A stretch of 64,000 bases of DNA from Bemisia tabaci. Lineage: Eukaryota > Arthropoda > Insecta > Hemiptera > Aleyrodidae. Under the pieces are notes generated by a model. It had not been told where the DNA came from and did not search any database. It saw only the letters and a list, made by a program, of their open reading frames with translations. Below are positions 55,421-64,000 of the stretch, in pieces; positions within the stretch are counted from its first letter, which is position 1; each line of letters opens with the position of its first letter. Location of the stretch: assembly GCF_918797505.1 (NCBI RefSeq), contig NC_092798.1, forward strand, positions 2,307,501 to 2,371,500, given 5' to 3'. A program made the position numbers and the translations under genes.

Positions 55421-55913
55421 CCGAACCCCTCTTATCACAATTGCCAGTTCATTGGGTGCTAAAAAGTTTTTGCATCGCCGCGCCGGGAATAGGTACACGG
55501 TACAGCTGCAATTTATAAATATCTACTGTGTCATCTTTATTTTCATTCCTGGTCCCATTTGATGCGTGTTTTGTTGATTTACACGTATTTCATGACATAC
55601 GTGAGCGGAGATGAAAAAAAAGGAATAGAAAAGAACCCCTTTTACATCTACCATAACGGTGAATACGCCCTCTTTGAGCACCCGCAAACACCATGTTTCT
55701 AAAAATTTCGAGTTTTCTAGGACTGGAGGTGTGGCCTTGTCTGATTTTTAGAAATAAAGACTAGTGCGATTTCTTTTCAAATGCGTAGATACTGATATAT
55801 GTTGAACAAAACATCGCAAATACTCTAGAACCGAGCGAACAGCACAACCCTGGAAAATGCAATTAACTCTCAAGGGGTTGCGAGAAGCGTCGCATTACCA
55901 TCACGCGGGTGAC
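55421..55913. other. unassigned non-coding stretch
   Basis: No shared repeat or exon was seen. Confidence 0.35.
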
Positions 55914-55970
55914 GCAACTATTTTAACCTGAGAGTGTTGCGGGGTATCAGTTTCAAATGAAGGCGCTTTT
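55914..55970 (+). repeat. family J core
   Basis: GCAACTATTTTAACCTGAGA, GTGTTGCGGGGTATCAG and AAATGAAGGCGC follow the core pattern. Confidence 0.72.
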
Positions 55971-56082
55971 TACTCGCGTAATATCTACGCTGAGACTCGC
56001 GCTGGAAAGAGCAAGCGGTCTGGAAGCGAATAAAAAATGACGATGAGCAGATATATAACATGCTGGTGCATATCCATGTTCA

Positions 56083-56317
56083 AAGTGCGAAACCACGTAT
56101 CTCAGCTTGCGACATTGCAAACTTCCTGTCTTATTTCATTTTTTCCTGGGAAAACTTGTCAACGTAATTTCTTGAAAACTTCCTTGATTTTTCTTCTCTG
56201 TGAGCAAAATTTGGTATGAACATTTCAAACTATAAAATTGGTTTGTTCCTCTTCAAAAAAATAAAATAGGAGCGGAAATGTTGAAGCACCGCAATGGAGG
56301 TACGTGGTTTTGCACTG
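56083..56317. mobile_element. family C MITE
   Basis: AGTGCGAAACCACGTATCTC pairs with GGAGGTACGTGGTTTTGCAC. GATTTTTCTTCTCTGTGAGC and CGACATTGCAAACTTCCTGT are family words. Confidence 0.87.
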
Positions 56318-56476
56318 CTATCGATATACAATGGCGAGACTATAAATCCACTCGTCTGTCTCGATTTGCGATGTTGCAGTTTTTTTCTGTTCGGGGAGCT
56401 CATTGCTACGGCCTGAACAACGTTTTGTGAGGTTTTTCTGTGCTTTACTACTCTCGCAAAAACACAAAACAATATA

Positions 56477-56994
56477 CTGCCATGCTAAGCAAAAACGCCG
56501 TATGAGCCTTCAGGCGTCGCCATATTTCCTTTAAAAACCAACAAATTTACTGGGAAAATTCTGAATATTTTTCTTCCAATTTTTCAAACAATTTTGTTCC
56601 CAATTTGGACCGCGTTAAACAGAAAGGGACCAAACGACCAAGCCACATCAGCTATTGCCAAATTTAATTGGACGAATTAATATTTTACATGAAAGCGGGT
56701 GGGCGGATTTTCGTGCAAATTTCAGTAAATTTTCTCCATAGTACGACGCAAATTCCCTTAAATTTCCAGAGGAATCGGCACAAACGTTCTCTCGTAAAAA
56801 ATTGACTCGCCCGGTTAAATTTGGCAATAGCTGATGTGGCTTGGTTCCTTTCTGTTAATCGCGGTCCATTTGATCTAAAATATAGGAAAATTCCCCGGGA
56901 AAATACGAATAACTTTCTTCAAAAATGCATGTTTTACTCGGGGAAATTTGGAAACTCTCGGATGTTCATACGGCGTTCTCTCTTAGCATGGCAG
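56477..56994 (-). mobile_element. family A copy interrupted by a 261-bp MITE
   Basis: CTGCCATGCTAAGCAAAAAC with GAGCCTTCAGGCGTCGCC at the left; CTCTCGGATGTTCATACGGC then CTTAGCATGGCAG at the right. Confidence 0.87.
56607..56867. mobile_element. 261-bp MITE nested in family A
   Basis: GGACCGCGTTAAACAGAAAG pairs with CTTTCTGTTAATCGCGGTCC. ACATCAGCTATTGCCAAATT pairs with AATTTGGCAATAGCTGATGT. ATTT flanks both sides, a possible 4-bp duplication. Confidence 0.87.
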
Positions 56995-57362
56995 TGTAGT
57001 AGTCAAGGGCCAAAGAACTGTAACTAGGTAAATACATTTTCACCGACTCGAGAAATTGAAGAAAAAACCATGCGACAGTTCCATTGGCTTCACAGTATTT
57101 TGTAAACCTAATAACCTGACCTGGCGTTAGACAATGGCGTAGACTGGGTAACCAAATCTTACATACATACCTAGATCCCTCAATCACTATAAGTATACCG
57201 GGAAAGCAAATTACTCAATTTTTCAAACATTTTCATTGACGTTTCTTTGGTTCTCGACCAAAGATGTGTTGGAAAGTTCCAATGGTCCAGTAAGGTGAGA
57301 AAAACCGATCTCGGGTCGGATATTTCGATAATCCGTTCTCAATGCAGTCATATCGAGCTATA
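56995..57362. other. unassigned non-coding stretch
   Basis: No shared repeat or exon was seen. Confidence 0.35.
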
Positions 57363-57615
57363 CGGCCGTGCTAAGGAAAAATACCTTATGAGCCTTCAGG
57401 CGTTGCCAAATTTCATTTAATAAAACACGAATTTCCTGATAAATTTATGAAAATTTTCCTTTCGATTTTTCAGATAATTTTGTACGCAGTTTCACCTTAA
57501 GTCCCTGAAACTTTCAAGGGAAAATATTAATTACTTTCCGCAAAAATAAACATGTTATTGCAGGAAACTTGGCAACTCTCGAATGTTCATACGGCGTTTT
57601 TCCTCAGCACGACAG
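57363..57615 (-). mobile_element. family A MITE, inverted
   Basis: CGGCCGTGCTAAGGAAAAAT with GAGCCTTCAGGCGTTGCC at the left; TCTCGAATGTTCATACGGCG then CTCAGCACGACAG at the right. Confidence 0.88.
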
Positions 57616-57640
57616 TATAGTCTGCATGATCCTTACTGCC

Positions 57641-57858
57641 GCACAGTGGCACCAGCTAGCTACTGGAAAAGGTCGGACAAAATTTAAAATTTTGATGTCT
57701 GCTTTGTCACAAATTCAATTTCAAGGGGTGTTTCTAAAATTAAATGACACGGAAAACCCACGAAACCACTCTGAAACTTCTTTGATTTATATTTTCGAAA
57801 ATATAAGCTTTCAAAGTTTCCAGATTTTGTCCGATTTTCCCAATTGACTCGGTCCATT
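57641..57858. mobile_element. family G single unit between two family A copies
   Basis: GCACAGTGGCACC starts it and TTGACTCGGTCCATT ends it. AAAATTTTGATGTCTGCTTT and CAAGGGGTGTTTCTAAAATT are shared with the dimer at 1302-1790. Confidence 0.78.
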
Positions 57859-58112
57859 CTGCCGTGCTAAGGAAAATCGCCGTATGAACCCTCTGCTGTT
57901 CCCAAATTTCCTTTGATTAAATACGAATGTAAAGGAAAACTTCTGAATATTTTCTGTTCAATTTTTCAAGGAATCATCTTCGTAATTAGATCTGTCATCT
58001 GAAAATTTCAAGAGAAAATACCTATTCATAACTTTCCTAAAAAATAAAAATTTTATTGAAGGAAATTTGGCAACTCTCAAATGTACATACGGCGTTTTCC
58101 TTAGTACGCCAG
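57859..58112 (-). mobile_element. family A MITE, inverted
   Basis: CTGCCGTGCTAAGGAAAATC at the left; TCTCAAATGTACATACGGCG then CCTTAGTACGCCAG at the right. It abuts family G directly. Confidence 0.86.
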
Positions 58113-58206
58113 CACTGTGCGCCGTGCTGAGGAAGAACGCCGTAAGAGTAGGTATCCGACACAGTCCCCGGGTAAAACATGTATTTTTGAGGAAAGTTAT
58201 GAGTAC

Positions 58207-59065
58207 CAGGGCCGGATTTTCCTACTTGCCACCCATGGGCCGCCCCCTTCTCATTCGTTTTGAAACATCAATAAAAACCATCAAGTGAACGTGCCATCGG
58301 GGGAGGGGTGCATAAGACGCGTTTACTCGCGTTGAACACATTTTTTGAGAAAGCCCTGTCAACACCACTAGCAAAAGGTCACGGAACTTTGCGCGAAAGT
58401 CAAGTTTCGTAAACCTATCTCTAATGGACAATGAGGCCTTCCATTCATAAGAAATGAACGAAAAAATTATGAAAGAACGAACACAAAATTTGGTTGAATG
58501 ATTTTAACTTCCGCCATCGCGCCGCGCCGACCGCACCGTGTTTGGCGCAATGCGTGAAGTATTCGCGCAGTCTTGTAGGCGCTAGCGTTTTACGCTGACC
58601 GCACTGTGTTTGGCGCAATGCGTCAGGTATTCATGCATTCTTGTAGGCGCTATCCGTTTCGCGCTGACCACAATAACCGCACTGTGTTTGGTGCAATGCG
58701 CGAAGTATTCGTGCAGTCTTGTAGGCGCTAATATGTGTTACATGCCGATTGCCGCGCCGAGGGCTTCTCCTTTTCATCTCAAGTCCTCGACATCATTTCT
58801 CTTTAAGTCGCGCCGTTCCAGGCCAAATTGTGTGTTTGGTTTCTCTCTTAACTCGACTAATTTAAGGTGCTGTCTCTTGTGACACTGAACGACGACAAAA
58901 TTAGAAATTACTATACTCTCAGGAAATGAGAGATTTTGTGGCCTTTTCTCGTTTGTAATTTTTTTTTTCTAAATTCGATTTTTTTTTATACCTACATTTA
59001 AAAAAATTGCAAAATTTGCCGCCATGGGCCGCGGCCCATCTGGCTACCCCCTTAATCCGGCCCTG
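58207..59065. mobile_element. 859-bp non-autonomous hAT element with 8-bp duplication
   Basis: CAGGGCCGGATTTTCC and TTAATCCGGCCCTG are inverted ends. Flanks ATGAGTAC and ATTAGTAC differ at one of eight bases. Inner ends share CCCATGGGCCGC and CCATGGGCCGCGGCCCA. It contains a 68-bp tandem repeat and no transposase. Confidence 0.88.
58530..58735 (+). repeat. 68-bp tandem repeat, three units
   Basis: Units start at 58530, 58598 and 58676 with ACCGCACYGTGTTTGGCGCA, and contain CTTGTAGGCGCTA. A 9-bp spacer precedes the third. The unit matches one arm of the palindrome at 21186-21259. Confidence 0.88.
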
Positions 59066-59245
59066 ATTAGTACCTACCTGTTCTGCCATGAAATTCTCAG
59101 ATATTTTAGATTAAATTGCGAGCGAAAGTGTCTAAAAAATGGAGGAATGATACTGACAAATTTCCCAATAAATTAGTGGGTATTTTTTCAAAGAAAATTT
59201 GGCGACGCCTGAAGGTTCATACGGCGTTCTCTTTCTGTACGGCAG

Positions 59246-61006
59246 AATACCGCAACAAAGTAAGCGTTTGAAATGGATCGTTTCCAAAAGCGCCGAATAA
59301 CTTCATCTGAATATTTATTATGCAGTAATTTTATAATGCTTTCAAACTTCAAAGAGTCAATGTTAGGAATTCCTGAGAGTTCTTCGCGCCAAATGATGCA
59401 AAATAAACTCTAATTGTTGTTGATAGGTTGTCTCATTTTTCTCAACCAGAATGAGGATCTTTTTACCTTACTCCATCTCATACGGCGCGATCCAAAAGCC
59501 GCGCACGATTCCTAGAGCCCCTAATTTTTGCCTCTTTTCCATGGTGGTCCCTTTAAAATTTTGGAGTTCCCAGAAGACATTTTTTAGACCTAGAAGTACT
59601 CAAAACTTTCAAGTCCCTATCTAAATTTAAGTTACAAGGGTACTGCTTAGTGCGCGGTACTTTTGGACCACCCTGCATGACAGGAGCAGAACTTTCGTGA
59701 CACCGTGACGGAAAAAAGTTCATAGTTTCTTTGTCAATATATATGTGCAATGGACATAATATTATTTAATATCGTTACATCGTTAATAACGTCAATATCG
59801 TTCAGGATGGACAAAGAACTGCGTCAATGTTTTACAATAAATCTATCAATGGGCGAAACTTATTAGTGTAAAAGGAATGCTCTCCTCGAAGCTTCCAATG
59901 GTATGCCAAGAACTTCAAATTGAAAGTAAACCCTCAGCCATCTTGAGTTTTTGACATTTGTTGGATTATTCTTCAGAGAAATCAATAATTTAAATAAAAT
60001 GGATTCCTTTCAAAAGAAGTGAACAAGCTTGATTAAAGTGTTTTCAAAACCATGAAGATTTTCTATTTTCTTTCTTGGGCGTTTCTTTAAGTGTACTGTT
60101 AGTGCAATTTATTTTATTTGTCTATTTCTTTGGTCCATTTTATTTTTCAGAGGGTAATAAGAGGACTTGGATTTAAAAAAAATAAATAAATAGATAAATA
60201 AATAAGTAAAACAAAACAGGAGAGGTGAATCATGGTCAAAACAAATCGTGATGTAGTTATTTATTTAATTAATTAATAAAATATAATGTACAAAAATATA
60301 AAAACTGACTGGTTATTATTACAACATTTTACAAAATTCAACTTTCGATAATAACTACCTATACAGCATTCAGCCAAATTATTATCATTCATTCATTCTT
60401 TGATTTAGTGATAATTTTTTTTAAAAAAATGTATGCTTTATACCCTATGATTCCCTATTTATCTAGTTTGTTCTTTTTCTATGAGCAATGCAGCTAAATG
60501 CAGAGGGAAGTATTACAATTAGATTTGACTGTTAGAATGATGAGAAAACGATTCATTTAAAAATAAAAACAATGATCGACCAGAAAAACATCTTGGGAGA
60601 TAAAAATAAAAACACTTCCAAATTTGAGAATGAGTAAAACTAAAAAAAAAAAGAGATTACAAAAACAAGAAACGATCAAAATATGAGTCAAAAAGGCTTG
60701 AAAGCCAAGAGGTGCGTTGACACAATCTGTGATATTCTGCTAATAAATGCAATCAAATGGAGGGAAAAATTGTATAAAAGATTTGTGAATTTATAATATC
60801 AATATGATTGATAAGGCAGAAAAATTGACTTTCCTATGATTGAAGGAGTTCAAATATGTTTTGAAATTTTGAACTATTGAACTGAAAGTCCCCTCCTGGT
60901 AAAAAATAAACCTAAGACAGTTTGATTATTAGATTTTCAAATTTTGCAAGTTTGACTATGATTCATGCACTTTTGATAGGAAAGTGTGAATATTATGACA
61001 TTTACA

Positions 61007-61061
<55 letters not shown>

Positions 61062-62217
61062 ATAAACACTTGAAAAGGAAAAGAAAGGAAGAAACACCCC
61101 CGGAAAAGGATCAAAGAGCAAATTACAAGTGGAGAACAATTAAGGATGAGGTTCCAATATAAGACAGAAAAAAAGTCACAATTGAATTAGCAAGAGTTGC
61201 TCGCTGTGTAAATCTAACTTAATTCACATAGCATAAGGACACCCTGAGACCAGAACCATTGTATTTTGTAAACAGTTCTTTGTACATCACCTACGGAATC
61301 TCAAGTATTAATGCAGATATGTATATTAACAAAAATGGAGGGCGTAAGAAATTTGACATGAAAAAACAAAGTAATTTGAAAACTGCCTTTAAAACTAATG
61401 GAATTAAAATTTTCACCGCAGGTACTTGAGAGGCTGAATTGAGAATTTTATTTTTGAAATCAGACTTAGAATTTGCAAATCTAAAAGGGCATGGTGTAGA
61501 TTTAATTAAAATCATTCATAATTTTTTTTCTTTCTTTTCCCTACTATTTTATCATAATTAAAAGGCATAATTATATCTCTCAATTTAATTCGATTACCTC
61601 TGACACATAAAAAGAACCAATTCTAGTGTTCCTGTGCTTTCCAAAAATAGTATAAATTAAAATCACTGACTGTTCCTGGATTCAAAAGTAACTCAATAGA
61701 ATCTTGCCTGTAACTTCGAAACAGACAGATAGATTTAGGTGCTGCGACACTTAGGAAACAAATCAATGTAATAGAGAATTTTCATAGTCTTTTGGGCTAA
61801 TTTAAGTCAAATTTTATAAATTTTTGGTCTTCAGAATGCTTATGGCAACATTAATATTGCAGGTATTCAACAGAATTTTGGTAATAATTTCAGAAAGTCT
61901 GATTTCGTTGAACAAAGAGCAGACTTAGTACTGGATAAATCCATTAATTGATTTTAGAATACCTCAGTAATGGAAATGCAGGAAAAAGAACTAAGACTTA
62001 AAAGGCAACTGGAGAGAGATGTTTCTTCATTTACACCCTTGACTTCCTAATCCTTCCTGGAGAAGAAGCAATTAATAATTTACATGATTTTCTGCTCAGC
62101 AGTATTAACTCAGATCAACAAGCCTGTAACAAAAAAAAAAAGAGTAAAAATAAATAAATTTAATTAATTATAAGAATATGGTCATTATTGATGGATCGAC
62201 AGAACAATTTTTTTTTC
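59246..62217. other. AT-rich stretch with few of the window's repeats
   Basis: Families A-Q are absent. ATGGTGGTCCCTTTAAAATT at about 59540 and CTTTTGGACCACCC at about 59660 may be ends of one small element. A run of 53 A residues is at 61008-61060. Frames are short and lack domains. It could be intron or long UTR sequence, but nothing proves it. Confidence 0.4.
61008..61060 (+). repeat. A53 homopolymer
   Basis: It follows ACATTTACAC and precedes CATAAACAC. A retroposed poly(A) tail is possible, but no body or flanking duplication could be defined. Confidence 0.9.
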
Positions 62218-62383
62218 TTAAGACCCAGATACACCTGCAAGTTACAAGCACTTGTTGAAAGTGAAACACCGAGAGTCAAAGAGGATTTCCATAACTCGGC
62301 GTCAAGCGATCGAAATCCTGGTTTCCTATTGGTGTTTCACTTTCAACAAGCGCTTGTAAATTACAGGAGTATCTACTGCTTAA
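62218..62383. mobile_element. 166-bp MITE flanked by TTAA (piggyBac-like)
   Basis: TTAA occurs at both edges (62218-62221 and 62380-62383). Inner arms TGTTGAAAGTGAAACACC and GGTGTTTCACTTTCAACA pair perfectly, with TTACAAGCAC/GCGCTTGTAA outside. TTAA targets are the piggyBac signature; assignment without a transposase is inference. Confidence 0.75.
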
Positions 62384-64000
62384 GTTCAAAATAATAGAGC
62401 CAGGACTATCACAGAATTTAAAAAATAAAATCCCTGACACAAGTTGGTAAAATTCGCTGAAGCTGAATGTACGCCAAATTGTTCAGAAGACATAGTTTGA
62501 AATAAATTTCCAATAAAATTTGTTATGCCAAATGTCAAACCCATTCTAAAAAGCAAATAAAGGTGATTTGAAAATTCTTCCCTGACCCTCTTGTCATTTT
62601 CTCAGTAATTTCCAGGTTTTCCTTGACTTTTTAAAATTCTCTGATATTTTCCTGGTTTTTCTCTGGTTTTCCTGGTATTCCTTGACTGTGGCAACTCAGT
62701 TAAAATAAGAAATGCTGTACTTGATTTTTCAAACTCCACCCTCTTGTAGGGCTCTTTTCGACCCCTCCCTCCCCTCAGAGCGTTACATAGGTATTTCATG
62801 AATGGCTCCTAAGCCTACTTTCGGACGTATCTATCAATCTACAAAACCCTCCTTTCCTTTCAAGAAAACATAAAAAAAAAAAATTTCCATCGGCAAATAA
62901 CATTAACAATACACTAAGTGCTATTCCATACTTTCTGGTGCTACCAAAGCACTTTGCCCATCTTGCATCTTCGCAGCCTAGTGATGGCGATTCTTGGATC
63001 AATCTTCCAAAAGATCGATTCTCTGGGACCAAAAATCAATAAGATCGAATCAATTCTTTCACGCTGATCTTTCGCATGGATGGATTCATTTCACCTGGAA
63101 TCGCATCAAAAGAATCGGTCTCTAATATTCCTGACTTTCGCATTTCTTTTCTCCCAGAACTAAATAACCTGATTGAAAATGAGGAAGATTGTATACAAAC
63201 ATATTTCCTGAGAGCTCATTGCACATGATCCTGCTCAATTTCCTTCCTTTGCGTCCCGATCTTCTACAATTATTTTCAGCTCTTTTGGCCTATACAGGAA
63301 AGACCGTCTCAAATTGGATCAGGAAGATCGGATCGGAAGGATCAGAACGTCATATCACAATTCCATGGAAGAAAAATAAAAATACTGGTTACGATTACGA
63401 AACTGAAAAATCGGCAGAAGCTCCTTCAAGTAAAACCTTATTGATTTAAAAAAAAAAACAACAAAAATGTGACATCCACTATTTTTACTGAAAACACTTT
63501 TTTATCCATGAAACAATGTCTTCAGTAAGGGTAAGGCTGGTGAAACGACTGAAATGAACCAAAAGTATGTCAATGCTGAGTCATTTAATCAAATTGAACA
63601 AAAAACTAAACCGTTTGTAAATTCTACATCAAAAATAAGGAACCAATTATAAAATCAGTTAAAAACTCATCAATTCTGGCAAAACGGTCCTGATACGTAT
63701 CATTTGAGTGTCAGCTGCAGCCTGCGGCTGGTGCACGGGCAGTTATCACAAGTGCATTAGAATCTCTGCAATGCCCTGCCACACCAGCCTGGGAGAACAC
63801 TGAGAACAGTGGATTCTCATATCCGCTGTTTTTACAAATAACATGGTTTTCAGTTCATACCTTGCCAAAAAATTACGCTGGAAGTCTGAAACTTTGCACA
63901 AGCATTCTTAAGGGCTCCAGAATTCGAAAAAAGCATTTGCCCTAAAAATGGTGGATGGCGACCGCAATTGTTACATATATGTACTCATATATTACTGGCT
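62384..64000. other. unassigned non-coding stretch to the window end
   Basis: A cluster of CCTGGTTTTCC-like words lies at 62610-62685 and GATCGRATC-like words at 62990-63130. A GC-richer part at 63700-63830 has no frame of recognisable family. Confidence 0.35.

Larger units (their letters stand above)
58121..59245 (+). mobile_element. family A copy split by a hAT element
   Basis: GCCGTGCTGAGGAAGAACGC starts it. The interior ATTTTTGAGGAAAGTTATGA is broken at 58206 and resumes at about 59066. It ends CCTGAAGGTTCATACGGCGT then TGTACGGCAG. Confidence 0.82.

Noticed and set aside
61008..61060. Poly(A) tail of a retrotransposed gene
   Set aside because: No upstream body with a recognisable coding relic and no flanking duplication was found; a simple homopolymer is enough.
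1..64000. tRNA or rRNA genes
   Set aside because: No cloverleaf with A and B box sequences and no conserved rRNA segments were recognised by eye; a covariance-model scan would be decisive.

Overview
The window looks like a gene-poor, repeat-rich insect chromosome segment, AT-rich outside one GC-rich exon. The dispersed repeats (for example CTGCCGTGCTAAGG-ended and GGACGTATTTCTRTCAAACG-ended elements) resemble sequence I associate with the whitefly Bemisia tabaci. That assignment rests on memory and was not checked by a search. No rRNA, tRNA, CRISPR or bacterial-type operon structure is seen.

The only protein-coding sequence I can defend is one large exon on the minus strand, 52783 to 51195. 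It encodes the N-terminal 529 residues of a Na+/Ca2+ exchanger (NCX/CALX family): signal peptide, TM1-5 with the alpha-1 repeat, the start of the cytosolic loop, Calx-beta domain 1 and the first part of Calx-beta domain 2. It ends at a GTGAGT splice donor. The rest of the gene (end of CBD2, TM6-10, alpha-2 repeat) is not found below 51 kb, so the downstream intron probably runs out of the window. A GC/CpG-rich segment at 52800-53160 lies just upstream and may hold a short 5' UTR intron. Sequence from 53 kb to 64 kb is upstream of the gene or inside a first intron.

Almost everything else is non-autonomous transposable elements. Working family names used in the entries: A (about 250 bp, CTGCCGTGCTAAGG ends, about 16 copies); B (about 125 bp, GGACGTATTT ends); C (about 240 bp, CCACGTATCTC ends); D (about 165 bp hAT MITE, CAGTGGCG ends); E (about 230 bp, CACTGGAAAAA ends); F (about 200-240 bp, CRCTGAAAA ends with TTGGTAGAATTTACCA); G (about 230 bp, CACAGTGGA ends, also as a head-to-head dimer); H (1.33 kb near-perfect palindrome, 2 copies); J (repeat with a conserved 57-60 bp core beginning GCAACTATTTCA); K (about 250 bp, CGTCGTTTCC ends); L (about 330 bp); M (about 230 bp, AGGACAAGGCGCA ends); N (foldback, 540 bp); P (about 140 bp, GGACTGCATTTTGCAA ends); Q (CCAAGTAGCATTTTTC start).

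Layout. 0-9.7 kb: dispersed MITEs including a dimeric family G element and a 119-bp tandem duplication. 10-12 kb: an element whose two ends carry inverted arrays of GTCCAC. 13-19.6 kb: MITEs, a hAT MITE with a perfect 8-bp target-site duplication, an 850-bp minisatellite and a 400-bp polypurine tract. 20-30 kb: nested elements. 30.6-34.2 kb: two giant palindromes, each inside a family A copy and in opposite orientations. 38.5-39.8 kb: a hAT-type element with a perfect 8-bp duplication inside a family B copy. 42.9-43.5 kb: an inverted copy of 29.5-30.2 kb. 46-51 kb: nested MITEs up to 52 bp from the exchanger exon. 53-59 kb: a dense family A cluster with a nested hAT element. 59.2-64 kb: AT-rich sequence with few of these repeats.

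The elements do not form a pathway. Their interest lies in nesting order, in concerted evolution of palindrome arms, and in the chance that long foldbacks inside transcribed introns produce double-stranded RNA.
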